64,000 nt of DNA from Chondrosia reniformis (taxonomy: Eukaryota > Porifera > Demospongiae > Chondrillida > Chondrillidae): positions 5,140,501 through 5,204,500 of the forward strand of contig OX359193.1 in NCBI GenBank assembly GCA_947172415.1, given 5' to 3'. The notes beneath the pieces were generated by a model. That model was given only the letters and a program-made list of their open reading frames with translations, made no database searches and was not told where the DNA came from. A program made the translations under genes and the position numbers. Below, in pieces: positions 11,556 to 21,764 of this stretch (the first letter of the stretch is position 1; every line of letters starts with the position of its first letter).

Positions 11556-12060
11556 TGTAGGGATGGCCAAAAAATACCACCCAATGTATTATCAACTAGG
11601 CAGATGATAATCGCTGGTGCTCCTTCAGTCGTGCAGCCAAAGACCTCTTGGACTGTCCAACATAGGAGCTATTGCAGTCCTTGCATGGGATTCTGTACAC
11701 TATCCCACTGCATGCCTCCTGATCTGGTAAGCAGTCAGCGTAGTGTCTCGTGTGGATGAAAACAGACCCTGATGTTGAGGCTGTCAAGAACTCTCCTGAT
11801 GGGTTCTGATAGACCTTGGATGTAAGGTAGGGTGATCGTGGCAGCTGGCTGCTGAGGTGCAGGTGTCATCTGGGTGGTGGTCTGGCATGTGCGCAGGGCT
11901 GTCTTGTGTATTAGATGTCTGGGATAGCCGTTCTGTCCTGAGTGCTCTGGAGACATGAGACTCTTAATCTGTGCACTGTGGTGGGTTAGAGAACAATGCC
12001 TTGGCACTGTGGTAACGTCTGCTGGTAGTACTGTCCTCAGAAGGAGAAGTAGGTAGCATC
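11556..12060 (-). pseudogene. Penelope-like element, C-terminal fragment (inverted copy)
   Basis: Minus-strand translation gives a GIY-YIG endonuclease core, GIVYRIPCKDCNSSYVGQSK then RSLAARLKEHQ, preceded by ITLPYIQGLSEPIRRVLDSL, typical of Penelope-like retroelements. The frame is broken by stops and no intact reverse transcriptase is present. It is a mirror copy of 12110-12540, the join being the inverted pair around 12012-12160. It sits inside an AGGGATGG-bounded repeat starting at 11556. Confidence 0.75.
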
Positions 12061-12109
12061 CAAGCAGAGGCGCAAAAGAGAGGTAATGTTCTGCACACTG
12101 AGGTCTGTC

Positions 12110-12764
12110 CTCTCACTCATGCTACCTTCTTCTCCTTCCGAGGACAGTACTACCAGCAGACGTTTGGCACAGCAATGGGGTCTCCAGTATCGGTTACAGT
12201 GGCAAACCTGGTGATGGAAGAGATTGAACAACAAGCCATCTCCACTTTCAATCCACCTCCCTGGAAGCGTTATGCACCTCAGCAGCCAGCTGCCACGATC
12301 ACCCTACCTTACATCCAAGTTCTATCAGAACCCATCAGGAGAGTTCTTGACAGCCTCAACATCAGGGTCTGTTTTCGTTCACACCAGACACTACACCGAC
12401 TGCTTACCAGACAAAGGATCCTGTACCCAAGAGGCACGCAGTGGGATAGTGTACAGAATCCCATGCAAGGACTGCAATAGCTCCTATGTTGGACAGTCCA
12501 AGAGGTCTTTGGCTGCATGACTGAAGGAACACCATGCAGCAAGCAGTGTTCACAGGTAACTCAAACTTGTCAGCATTAGCTGAGCACACCATGAACACTG
12601 GTCATGAGGTAGATTGGCCAGGTGCCATGGTTTTGGACTCCTGTCAAGCTTTCTACCAAAGATCATACCTGGAGTTGTGGTACATCCACAAGGAGCAAGC
12701 CCCCCTCAACAGAGAGCGTGGACCACTCCCGTCTGTCTACCAGGCTCTGTTAAATAGTCAGTAA
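12110..12764 (+). pseudogene. Penelope-like element, internally deleted RT plus GIY-YIG endonuclease
   Basis: Plus-strand translation gives an RT segment (QTFGTAMGSPVSVTVANLVM), then jumps directly to the linker (LPYIQVLSEPIRRVLDSL) and the GIY-YIG domain (SGIVYRIPCKDCNSSYVGQS), and ends in HTMNTGHEVDW and LYIHKEQAPLNRE-like sequence. RT motifs between GSPVS and the linker are missing, and frames change at least twice, so the copy is dead. The terminus at 12764 is followed by a hammerhead-like motif. Confidence 0.8.
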
Positions 12765-12889
12765 TTACTTAACTTCCCCAGGCTGCTTATTATTTATCAA
12801 TAACCACACACAGTTGAATTGTTTTGATTTGGTTTGATTTAAACTGGTTAACACTTCATCTTGCTAGCTCAACAACACTGTTTTTTTCA

Positions 12890-12930
12890 TTCCCTGATGA
12901 TGATCCCTGTATAGGCATCGAAACATTGGA
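12890..12930 (+). ncRNA. Hammerhead-ribozyme-like motif downstream of Penelope-like element
   Basis: CTGATGA at 12894-12900, a stem in which GAT pairs ATC and CC pairs GG around CTGTATA, then GAAAC at 12920-12924. Penelope-like elements are known to carry hammerhead motifs in their terminal repeats, and this one lies about 130 bases after the endonuclease frame. Stem III and cleavage site are not convincing by eye. Confidence 0.45.
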
Positions 12931-13319
12931 GTAATAAATTGTAATAAATTGTTCAGGCTAGAGACAAATGATTAACTGAATGGATAACCTACCCAGTCAC
13001 ACAGGCCTATTGAATGTACCATTTGAATTTTCTACTATGCTACGGCATTCTTTACCTGTTAAGTTTAACTTACTTTCCAGGAAGTTTGAGACCTATGTAA
13101 TTAAAATATGCATATAAAATCAATTTATCCTTGATTTGTTGTGATCGGTTTATCAAAATGCGCACAAGTACAACAAATTTAATAGCAATTACAGCAATTA
13201 AAGCAAACTTTGGATTGCATAGCCTCTAGTATGAGTATATATCACTTGAGTAATACAGCAATGGAAAAACTGGCTTAATAGAACAAGTCTACAGTAAATG
13301 AAAGTAATGTTGTAAATCA
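12931..13319. other. AT-rich spacer
   Basis: Between the Penelope-like remnant and the stop of the secreted-protein gene I see only AT-rich sequence and no supported feature. Confidence 0.4.
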
Positions 13320-13994
13320 TTAACAAGTATTTTTCAGCACCTCCACTTGCATGTATTGCAACTGGTATAACTCATCGTCTTCATTAGCTACCACATACAA
13401 GTAGAAACATCCACCAGTAGTAGACACTCTGTCAGCAAATGTAGTAGTAGCAGTAAATCCACCATTTATAGGAGCATGGTATGAACCCCATTGTTCCCTC
13501 GGATAGAAGGTCAATGTCATTTCCTCAGGCAATTCGTCTTGATCTATGTCTGTTGTTCTTCCTGCACAGCTTAGTAAATTTGTATTGGCCGAACCAATGT
13601 GAAGCCAATTGCTTGAACTACGGAAATAGCATGGGCGTGAAGCATAATTATGAAAGTCAGTTAAAAATACACCGTTGCAATTTCCTTCACCATCACAGAT
13701 TCCTACAGTAAAATCACTGTCAGCTGTAGATGGAATATTAGGAAGCCTATAAACCTTTATAGAAACTACAATGTTGTCTTGCGAGATACAAATTGGCACT
13801 CGAATGAGAATATTTCGGTCACCGGTAGGATCAAATGTAAGCAAAGTGGAGGTGCTGCTCTGGACCTGACTGGAAATCGTGTAGTCTTCCAGTGAATTAG
13901 GTGTCAACAACCTGTAGTACAGGATTGCAGAAGACTCCGCTGAAAGGAAGCATGCTAACAGAGCTAGCAAAAATTGCACCTTGTGAAATTCCAT
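13320..13994 (-). CDS. Secreted protein of unknown function
   Basis: One uninterrupted 224-residue frame. The first ~22 residues form a signal peptide (VQFLLALLACFLSAESSA). The mature part is acidic, beta-prone and contains about seven cysteines, including ICDGEGNC, RPCYF, GGCFYLYVV and the C-terminal NTC. There is no membrane segment or GPI-like tail. I do not recognise the family; an extracellular beta-sandwich protein is a guess. The gene stands alone between repeat blocks. A TATA box (TATAAATA, 14054-14047) lies about 55 bases before the start, supporting real transcription and this ATG. Confidence 0.75.
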   Translation of the reverse strand: MEFHKVQFLLALLACFLSAESSAILYYRLLTPNSLEDYTISSQVQSSTSTLLTFDPTGDRNILIRVPICISQDNIVVSIKVYRLPNIPSTADSDFTVGICDGEGNCNGVFLTDFHNYASRPCYFRSSSNWLHIGSANTNLLSCAGRTTDIDQDELPEEMTLTFYPREQWGSYHAPINGGFTATTTFADRVSTTGGCFYLYVVANEDDELYQLQYMQVEVLKNTC

Positions 13995-14046
13995 ATGTAC
14001 TCCTCACTGCAGCTTGCAGTCTGAAGCACTAAGCTGGGAAGGCCTA

Positions 14047-14054
14047 TATTTATA
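14047..14054 (-). promoter_or_regulatory. TATA box of the secreted-protein gene
   Basis: TATAAATA read on the minus strand, about 53-60 bases before the start codon at 13994. The spacing fits a very short 5' leader. Confidence 0.55.
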
Positions 14055-14129
14055 TTTGTCTCTATTATAAGTCTATATTATATACGTATACATTAGGCAT
14101 AATATTGCAATAAATTCTTAAAACCAATT

Positions 14130-15188
14130 ATCTATAATAGATTTGTGTGGTCTATCATGATAAATATGACAACTTTAGGTAAAGATGAATACCAGTAGTA
14201 TTGACCTTAAATCCATATAGCCATAGCGAAGCAATACTAGATAATTGCTTCTATAAATCAATTAATGGTGTATCTGTACATGAAATCAATAATTATACCC
14301 CAGGTATAGAGTTAATTGTAAAGACCAGAGACTGCAGCAATACTTAATGAATATATATAAACTTAGTACCCACTCTATATGGCTTGTTTTTAAGCTATAT
14401 ACATATGGCTTAGACAATTGAAATTCATATGTCACAATTAATCAGTGTGTGGTTCCAACTATACAATACTCACTTGTTAGTAAACTAAATTTTATGACCA
14501 CATGATTGACTCCCTAATTAGTTGTATATACGTAAATTCCAGCTCTACCTAGGTACAATACATATATAGAATTTATATACACTCTTCAAAACAATTGTCA
14601 ATTGATTTCTCGTCTGCCATTATGAGCATACCAACTATAGTAATATTACAAATTAATTTCACAAGCCTTCAGAATATATAATGCATGAAATCAATGTACT
14701 TACACCTATAATTACCCTAGGAATTCAGTTATAATATTAATCAGACTTGTGAAGACCAGCAGCAATACTTAATGAATATAAACTTAGTACTAAGTCTTAC
14801 TCTATATGGTTTGCTGTACTGTTATACAGAGTATTGCATGATCTAGATTTCACAAGCCTTTCCCATACTTAATGATTATATAGATTTGGCCTGCTATTAC
14901 TGATACCGACTATATTGAAATTTATAGATTATATAACCTATGCGTACTTTACACTACCCTGTAATGTATACATGTATAATGGTCACCACTCAAATCACCA
15001 TACATACAGTACATACATACATATATATCAATGTACTATTCCCCTAACCTAACTCTGACTGTGAACGGTATAGAGAATACACTCTTATTTGGCACTGATA
15101 TTGTAATAGTTGTTTCCGATTACCCTATAGGGCAAATATGAATGATCATCAAAATTTGCAAAACTCTTTGCCATGGATATATTTTATG
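14130..15188. repeat. AT-rich dispersed repeat block
   Basis: Related segments containing CAGCAATACTTAATGAATAT occur at about 14335 and 14758, and again at about 20910; a looser relative is at 15590. The block around 14180-14380 also shares GAAGCAAT.CTAGATAATTG and ATCAATTAAT with 20760-20830. No coding signal is visible. Confidence 0.5.
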
Positions 15189-15455
15189 GATGTCTGTGAG
15201 TGCTGCATGGCACCAAGTTACATACAGATGTCTGTGAGTGCTGCATGGCACCAAGTTTCATACAGATGTCTGTGAGTGCTGCATGGCACCAAGTTTCATA
15301 CAGATGTCTGTGAGTGCTGCATGGCACCAAGTTTCATACAGATGTCTGTGAGTGCTGCATGGCACCAAATTTCATACAGATGTCTGTGAGTGCTGCATGG
15401 CACCAAGTTTCATACAGATGTCTGTGAGTGCTGCATGGCACCAAATTTCATGCAG
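15188..15455. repeat. 38-bp minisatellite, 7 copies
   Basis: The unit starts GATGTCTGTGAGTGCTGCAT and ends CACCAAGTTTCATACA. Seven near-identical copies run head to tail. No frame uses it. Confidence 0.9.
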
Positions 15456-15813
15456 CTTCATATCTGTCCACTTGAAAGAGTTGCAGCACTAAATGTATAA
15501 TAAATTCACTGACAGGTGCACCACATTAATTTATGGTGAGAGATATAGGACTATACAGTTAATCAGATTTGTGAAGGCCAGAGATGTACTGCAACATTAC
15601 TTAATGAACACCAATTTACTCACTCAATGCGTATATATGTCACAAGTAACCATAGCATATTCTTCAGTACCACATGCAATGCACAGTAACATAATGATAT
15701 ATGTACAATTAGACAGTATATACTGCAGCTGAGCTTGTGCTCACTTCCTATATTCTCTGTTATGAATCATTCTCACTAAAACTGAGCATATCATAGAGTA
15801 CGGTAGTACTCTA

Positions 15814-16536
15814 TAAGTAGGGATGGCCGAAAAAAAACATGGCCGCCCTATTCAATGTATTATCAATTAACACCTCATAAATCAACAACGTTCAGATTTT
15901 CGGTTGCATTCGTGTGTTTGCAGTCGTTTTTGCATGCTTTTCTAAACGCCAAAACATGTTACGATGCTCTACAACCTTCGCAAAGTGGTTAAACCGAAAT
16001 AGGCCAAATTCTGCAATTCCTCATTTTTTCTTCTTCTTCTTCTTTTTTCAAATGAGCTAGCGCTAACATGCGAACTTACGCAGGTACATACAAATACTAA
16101 ATCGTCATGAATGTTTCCGAACTAGGGAATAGGCTACCCTAGATTTCAACGCGCTCCAACCGAAGCGTGTTACTTTTGAAAGTGCCAAATTTAGGGCCTC
16201 TTTGAACGCCATTTTTTAATTAAGTTTTAAATTCTCTGTATATAAAATAAGTAACCCGAATGAGTAATATTTGTGGTACTGCCGTTACCCGCGATCGAAT
16301 TTCTTAGTCGCTTTGCAGGGCCTATATACAGTCGTATTCTTAACGATTATGGACCCTTTAATATCCTAAACTGAATGTTAAAGAACGGTAGAAAACATCT
16401 TATCAAATTTGGGATCTTTTCGGACGCCATTTTTTAATTTAGAGCTCTATTATATCGTCTATTCTGCTACTTTATTTCGAGATTTCGCCAAGAAAACTTT
16501 CAAAACAAATAATAACAAGAAAAAAGGAGCAATACA
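15814..16536. repeat. Dispersed repeat starting at AGTAGGGATGG
   Basis: It begins AGTAGGGATGGCC at 15814, shares AATGTATTATCAA with the copy beginning at 11556, and runs into AAAATGAAGTT...AGTAGGGATGG at 16557-16580. The 16430-16575 part matches 6100-6264. I see no frame in it. Confidence 0.5.
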
Positions 16537-16638
16537 AGTTAAATAAAAACATTCAAAAATGAAGTTAAAAGTAGGGATGGCACTATAACAGTGATTGGCA
16601 CATCTAGAAAAAGTAACGAAACAAGAAAGTGATCATAT

Positions 16639-19600
16639 AATAATAATAATAATGATTTTTATTAATGTGACATGCTATTCTGAAAAAAGATCAGTCAGAA
16701 ATAGCCCAACCCATGGTGGGTTTACAAGTCACTAGCAGGGGGTATACATTTCCAGGGCCATGCAGGGAGGGTGTATGTATTACAAAACCTTTATGGAACA
16801 AAAATTAGTGAGAATGAGTGAGAGATTTACGATGAATGTACATACTGTAAATATAATTTGAGATCTTTTGATTTGGGTATGTTAGGATGAAGTGTTTTTT
16901 TTGGATACTTGGGTAAGAGTAGAAGTTAGGGGATAAAAGTGAGCATTCAGCAAAAAGATTACATCTTATATGATTGAAAGCTGGACAGGTTGTAATAAAA
17001 TGAGTGGAGTCCTCTATTGCACCACAGTTACACAGCTGGCAAATCCTGCTCTCCAGATCAACCTTAGGGTGTCTCAATCTGCCCTTCTCAATTTCGAGAG
17101 GGAGGCACCCACACCTCAGGGCTGCCAGGACTCTCCTTTTATCAAAATTACCAGTCCTTATATAGTCATCAGTTGAGGGCGTTCTCTTAATGAGCCTGTA
17201 GTCAGCTAACCTGCCCCCAGATCTACTATTTTTGTCTATAGTGTCTAGTCTTAAGGTCCAATCTTGTAAGGCTAATTTATTTATAAGTTGCATTGTATAA
17301 CTGAGGAAGTGTGATCTATCATACATGATGGTGTTCATGAAATTACTGGGGTTAGAAATAGCAGGATAAGGAGCATCATTGGGGGTAATTAATTTAGAGA
17401 TTACATCCATAACATTGCTATACCATGTATCTTTGAGGTTAAGTTTGGCTAAAAACAATAATACCTTCTTGGGCATGCATTTAATAGGGAGATCACAAAG
17501 GTGATGCCAGAATTTAATGGTGGTAAATTTAGTATGCCAGTGTAATGGCTTCCAGTTTAGTTCACCCATGAGTCCGACAAGAGGAGCAGTCTTACCAAGG
17601 CCTATAAATGATCTCATGACATTGTTTTGTACCAATTCAAGGGCCTGATATTCTTTTGCACCCCAGACATGTGAGCTATAACTAATTATACTTAGGACTA
17701 GTGTTCGGTATAGATGACTAAAGACATTATAATGGAAGTTACCATACGCTCTAGATTTAGCTGTTAAGAGGTTGGCAGCTTTGGAGGCTTTCTTGGAAAT
17801 TAATGCAATGGAATTGCTCCAGGTTAAATGTTCATTTAGTGATAAACCTAAGTAATTATAATCTTTGGTGTATTCTATGTGAGAGGAGCCTATATGAAAT
17901 TTGAACTGTGATAGTTTGTGTTGAGTCGGGCGGAAATGAATCACCTTAGTCTTATTGGTGTTAATTTGGAGTTGCCATTTAGCACACCAAACATGAAGTA
18001 TATCTAGTAGACGTTGTAAATCATTTACTGATTCGGCACAGGTTGCAATATCATCTGCATAGAGAAGGCAACTTAATTTATCATTATATATATTGAGGCC
18101 AAGCTGGCACTTTTTGAGGTCTATGGCTAAGTCATTAATGTAAATATTGAAAAGTGTAGGGGAGAGGGGGCATCCTTGTTTTACACCCTGATCTACCTTA
18201 AAGTATTCTGTAAAGGTATCGTTAAGCTTTATTGTGTAGTGGACATTAGAGTACATACTTAGAATAACCTTAAGTAATTTGCCTCTTACACCAATCTCTG
18301 TAGTTTATCCCAGAGATGATTTCTAGGGATAGAGTCGAAGGCTTTCCTAAAGTCAATAAAGCAGACAAAGGTGTCTAATTTCATTTTCATTCTAGCTTCA
18401 GTTACACTACCTAAAGAGAAAAGATGGTCGGCACAGCTTCTTTGTTTTCTAAACCCATACTGTTCCTCAACAAGTAAATCGTTAATTTCTAAGTACGAAC
18501 TCAGTCTTTTGTTAAGTATGTGGCAGAAAACCTTTAGGATGATTGATTGTATGGCAATGCCTCTGTAATTTTCAGGGGAGTAGGGGTCATTGTTATTTTT
18601 AGGGATAGGGCATATTAAGGTGTTATCCCAAGAGGAAGGAATTAGTCCAGAGTCAAAGCAATAGTTATAAAGCACGAGTAAGTATCTCTTGACCATTTCA
18701 TTTTTAAGAATTGAGGTAGTAATTCCATCTAATCCGGGGGATTTGTTTTCTCCTAATAGGCTAATAGCTAAATCAATCTCCTCAGGGGTAATAGTCACAT
18801 CTAATTCCTCTGGGGGCATTAGAGGGTTAGGTAACTCATTACTGGGGTCATGATCAGTGTTAATGTGGTTTACATCATAGTCAGGTGTTATTTGGGAGAC
18901 CAAAGGGTTACCTGCTGGGTTACTACAGTCATTTATGTAAAACTGAAGTAGTGCGGGGGGCAGGGGGGATAATAGTACTGAGAAATGTACTGTAATTGGC
19001 TTCTAGGGAGGGGTATGTAACTATAGAAGGGTCCTGGAGGCTTTCTATTAGTGTCAAGATTTGATTTAGAGATTGAGAATCAGTGGGAGTATCTGCGATA
19101 GGAGAGGGGGGTGAAGGGATTGAAGGTTTACATATTAAAGGGGTGTGAGATTGTGAGTTGGGACAGAGTTGAATTGCAGAATTTTCATTGTTAACAACAA
19201 GATCCCATGTGAGAATAGAGTGGTCTGACAGTTTCTGTAGTGTATCTAGGTGAGACAGGAGGGCCAATAACTTTGTCATAGTGATAATAGAAAGGTTTTT
19301 ATATCTATCAACAAACTCGGAGGGCAACAGACAGTAGTCTACTACAGCAGAGCCTTTTGGGGAGATAGAAGTAAAGTCATTGTAGTTACCTTGATTATTG
19401 GAGTGGGTTCTTCCATTTAGTAAGCACATGTCACAACTATTGAGGAATTCCATGAGCTTTACACCATGTGAGTTCACTGTTCTATCGAGAATTTGTCTAG
19501 GGAATACATCTTCTAGGGGGTCCTTAAGAGTGCCACATCGGGCATTAAAGTCACCACAGATAAAGAAGTTACCAAAATCTTGAAATTTGTAGGTCTGGGA

Positions 19601-20300
19601 TATAAGAGTATCAAAAAATTCTACTGATGTGTCACCTCTACTAGAGCCTACTGGCGGGAGGTAGCCAACACACAGGACAAAGTCAACAAACATTTGTGTG
19701 ATACTAGTGAAGCTGAGCCAGAGAATATCATCTACTGAATTATCTAGAACATTAACATTAAATGACCTCAATAGTGATTGATTAATAAAGACCCCAACAC
19801 CACCAGAGCCTCTGGTAGCTTTCTTTGATAACAGTTTCCTATTAGAGCCAAACCAAATATAATTATGGTTAGAAGGAGGACAATCATTGTTCCTTAAGAA
19901 AGTTTCACAAACACAAAGAATATCTAAATCTAGGTGAAACATAATATTAGCTATTAAATTGTTACCTAATTTATTGCCTAAACCACTTACGTTCCAAATA
20001 CTACATTTTATCTGAGTAGTGACTGGGGGGGAGGTAGAGGATACAGGTATGGAATCTTTCCCGCACACTGGCCTGACCAGTGATGGAGATACGGACAGGG
20101 AGGTGACAGTAGCTGATTCTGAGGGGTTGGCAACCTCTGAGGGTGAGGAACCCCCCTTATTGGACAGCAAGGTGGTGGTAGAAAAGGTGGTCGAGGAGGG
20201 TACACAATCTGCTGCCGCGGATCCTGGGGGCAATGAGGAGGTACAAAAACCGGGTGAGGCTGTGGGGGGATGTATGATTGATGTTGGGGGGGAAGTATGA
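16639..20300 (-). mobile_element. Non-LTR retrotransposon (LINE) with AP endonuclease and reverse transcriptase, frameshifted
   Basis: Minus-strand coding in three blocks: 20233-18929, 18903-18286, 18256-16805. The first holds an apurinic-type endonuclease (CETFL, GYLPP, FICGDFNARCG, VVDYCLL, LSDHSILTW). The next two hold reverse transcriptase (NYRGIAIQS, QYGFRKQRSC, FIDFRKAFDS, QGVKQGCPLSP, LLYADDIATC) and end in a zinc knuckle (CQLCNCGAIEDSTHFITTC). The blocks are out of frame near 18955, in a run of C/G, and near 18290, so the copy is broken unless these are sequencing errors. The 3' end is an ATT-type microsatellite at 16639-16660. A similar 3' end recurs at 49630. Confidence 0.9.
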
Positions 20301-20301
20301 T

Positions 20302-20463
20302 AAGGCTAACATTGCAGAAGTGGCATATTGAAACTTAACTATACACATCACTTCTATGTTTGGGCGCATCGATCCCTACTTCTAGTATATCCATGATGCG
20401 CCCAAACATAGAAGTGATGTGTATAGTTAAGTTTCAATATGCCACTTCTGCAATGTTAGCCTT
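20302..20463. repeat. 69-bp near-perfect palindrome with 24-base loop
   Basis: Arm 20302-20370 is the reverse complement of 20395-20463. The loop (20371-20394) contains ATCCCTACTTCT, the complement of the AGTAGGGAT motif found at the ends of the dispersed repeats in this window. Confidence 0.9.
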
Positions 20464-20571
20464 ACCATATGATCACTTTCTTGTTTCGTTACTTTTTCTA
20501 GATGTGCCAATCACTGTTATAGTGCCATCCCTACTTTTAACTTCATTTTTGAATATTTTTATTTAACTTTA

Positions 20572-21764
20572 TATATATAGTTACCCACAGAAAGGAATCA
20601 AATATGCTGACAGAACAATAAAGTTGACCCTTTAAAGATTCACTTGTAATACTCAAGTAGTTACTGTAGTGAGGTGACCGTTGTTCTTAAAATTATAAAT
20701 TGATTTGTTGTTTGCCACAATAAGCATAACAAATTTATTGATCTTAAATCCACAAGCCTAGGGAAGCAATCTACTAGATAATTGGTATACTGTATATATC
20801 AATTAATAATCTGTATATACATAGATATATGTACACATGAAATCAATATATAACTATAATTACTCTATAGGAATACAGTTAATCCAATTTGTGAAGCCCA
20901 GAGACTGCAGCAATACTTAATGAATATAATGAATCTTAATTGGATGACTGGGAGGCAATCACTGGCCCATTTAATAGCTTGGACTTCACCCAGGATCAAG
21001 TCTCAGGTTTTAGATAGCATGAAACTCTTGAACTGCCAGGTTTCAAAAGGTATATATAATAGTATGTATAAACATGGAAGGGGGCTATTAAAAAGTTAAA
21101 GTCTTAAATATTAATCTGTTAGTACATACTTGAGCACCTTTTGAAACCTGGCTGTTCAAGAAGTTTCATGCTATTTGAAACCTCAGACTTGATCCTGTGT
21201 GAAGTCCTAGCTAACTCCATCAAATTCATGCCATATAAAACCTGAGATTTGATCCTGTGTCAGTCAATTACACTTGTGGTCACTTGGCTTGTTTAGTGTA
21301 ACACCTTTCAGTAATTATTTATTTATCCACATACGTAGCCTTTGCATAGGCTCAGTGCAATTAACTCTCTTCACATATACGTATATAATATAGTAAAAAA
21401 TTATATAAGACATTGAGATAATGTTGAGTCAAAGGTAGGAGTCATTTTAATCCAAGAAACAAATGTCCTGCATACATACAAGTCTAAAGAATCAGATCAG
21501 AATCCAAGTAGAAATGTAGAGAAGGTATATATATGCCTCAGATCACAAAATAAATTATATATTAAAGATAAACCTTCATTTGATCATTACACTAAGTATA
21601 CACTTATGTACTTCTTTATATACAATTATACTGTTTTCAATTTATAGAAACATATATGGGTTTATAGAAAATATTTGAAGTTAATTTGTGATAAAAGTGA
21701 ATTATACCAAAGCAGATTAGAATGTGATTTGAATTTCTCTTCATATAAGTTCAAATTGACGCAT
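20572..21764. repeat. Intergenic repeats including a foldback at 20940-21240
   Basis: 20690-20940 matches the AT-rich block at 14.1-14.4 kb. At 20985-21060 and 21140-21215 lie inverted copies (TTGAAACCTGGC / CAGGTTTCAAAAGG, GACTTGATCCTG / CAGGATCAAGTC). 21300-21380 resembles the flank of the foldback at 1380-1430 (GCCTTTGCA...CTCTC). There is no hammerhead-like tip here. Confidence 0.5.

Larger units (their letters stand above)
16537..20571. mobile_element. Inverted-repeat element carrying a LINE insertion
   Basis: About 100 bases at 16537-16638 are repeated inverted at 20470-20571. Both include AGTAGGGATGGCACTATAAC and GTAACGAAACAAGAAAGTG. Everything between is the LINE (16639-20300) plus a large perfect hairpin (20302-20463). 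The simplest reading is a foldback element into which the LINE later inserted. Confidence 0.7.

Noticed and set aside
16805-18256. LINE reverse transcriptase as a host gene or viral polymerase
   Set aside because: AP endonuclease, YADD-type RT, C-terminal zinc knuckle, microsatellite tail and truncated relatives all indicate a non-LTR retrotransposon.
20019-20300. 93-codon plus-strand frame
   Set aside because: Antisense shadow of the LINE 5' coding region with matching codon-phase mirror.
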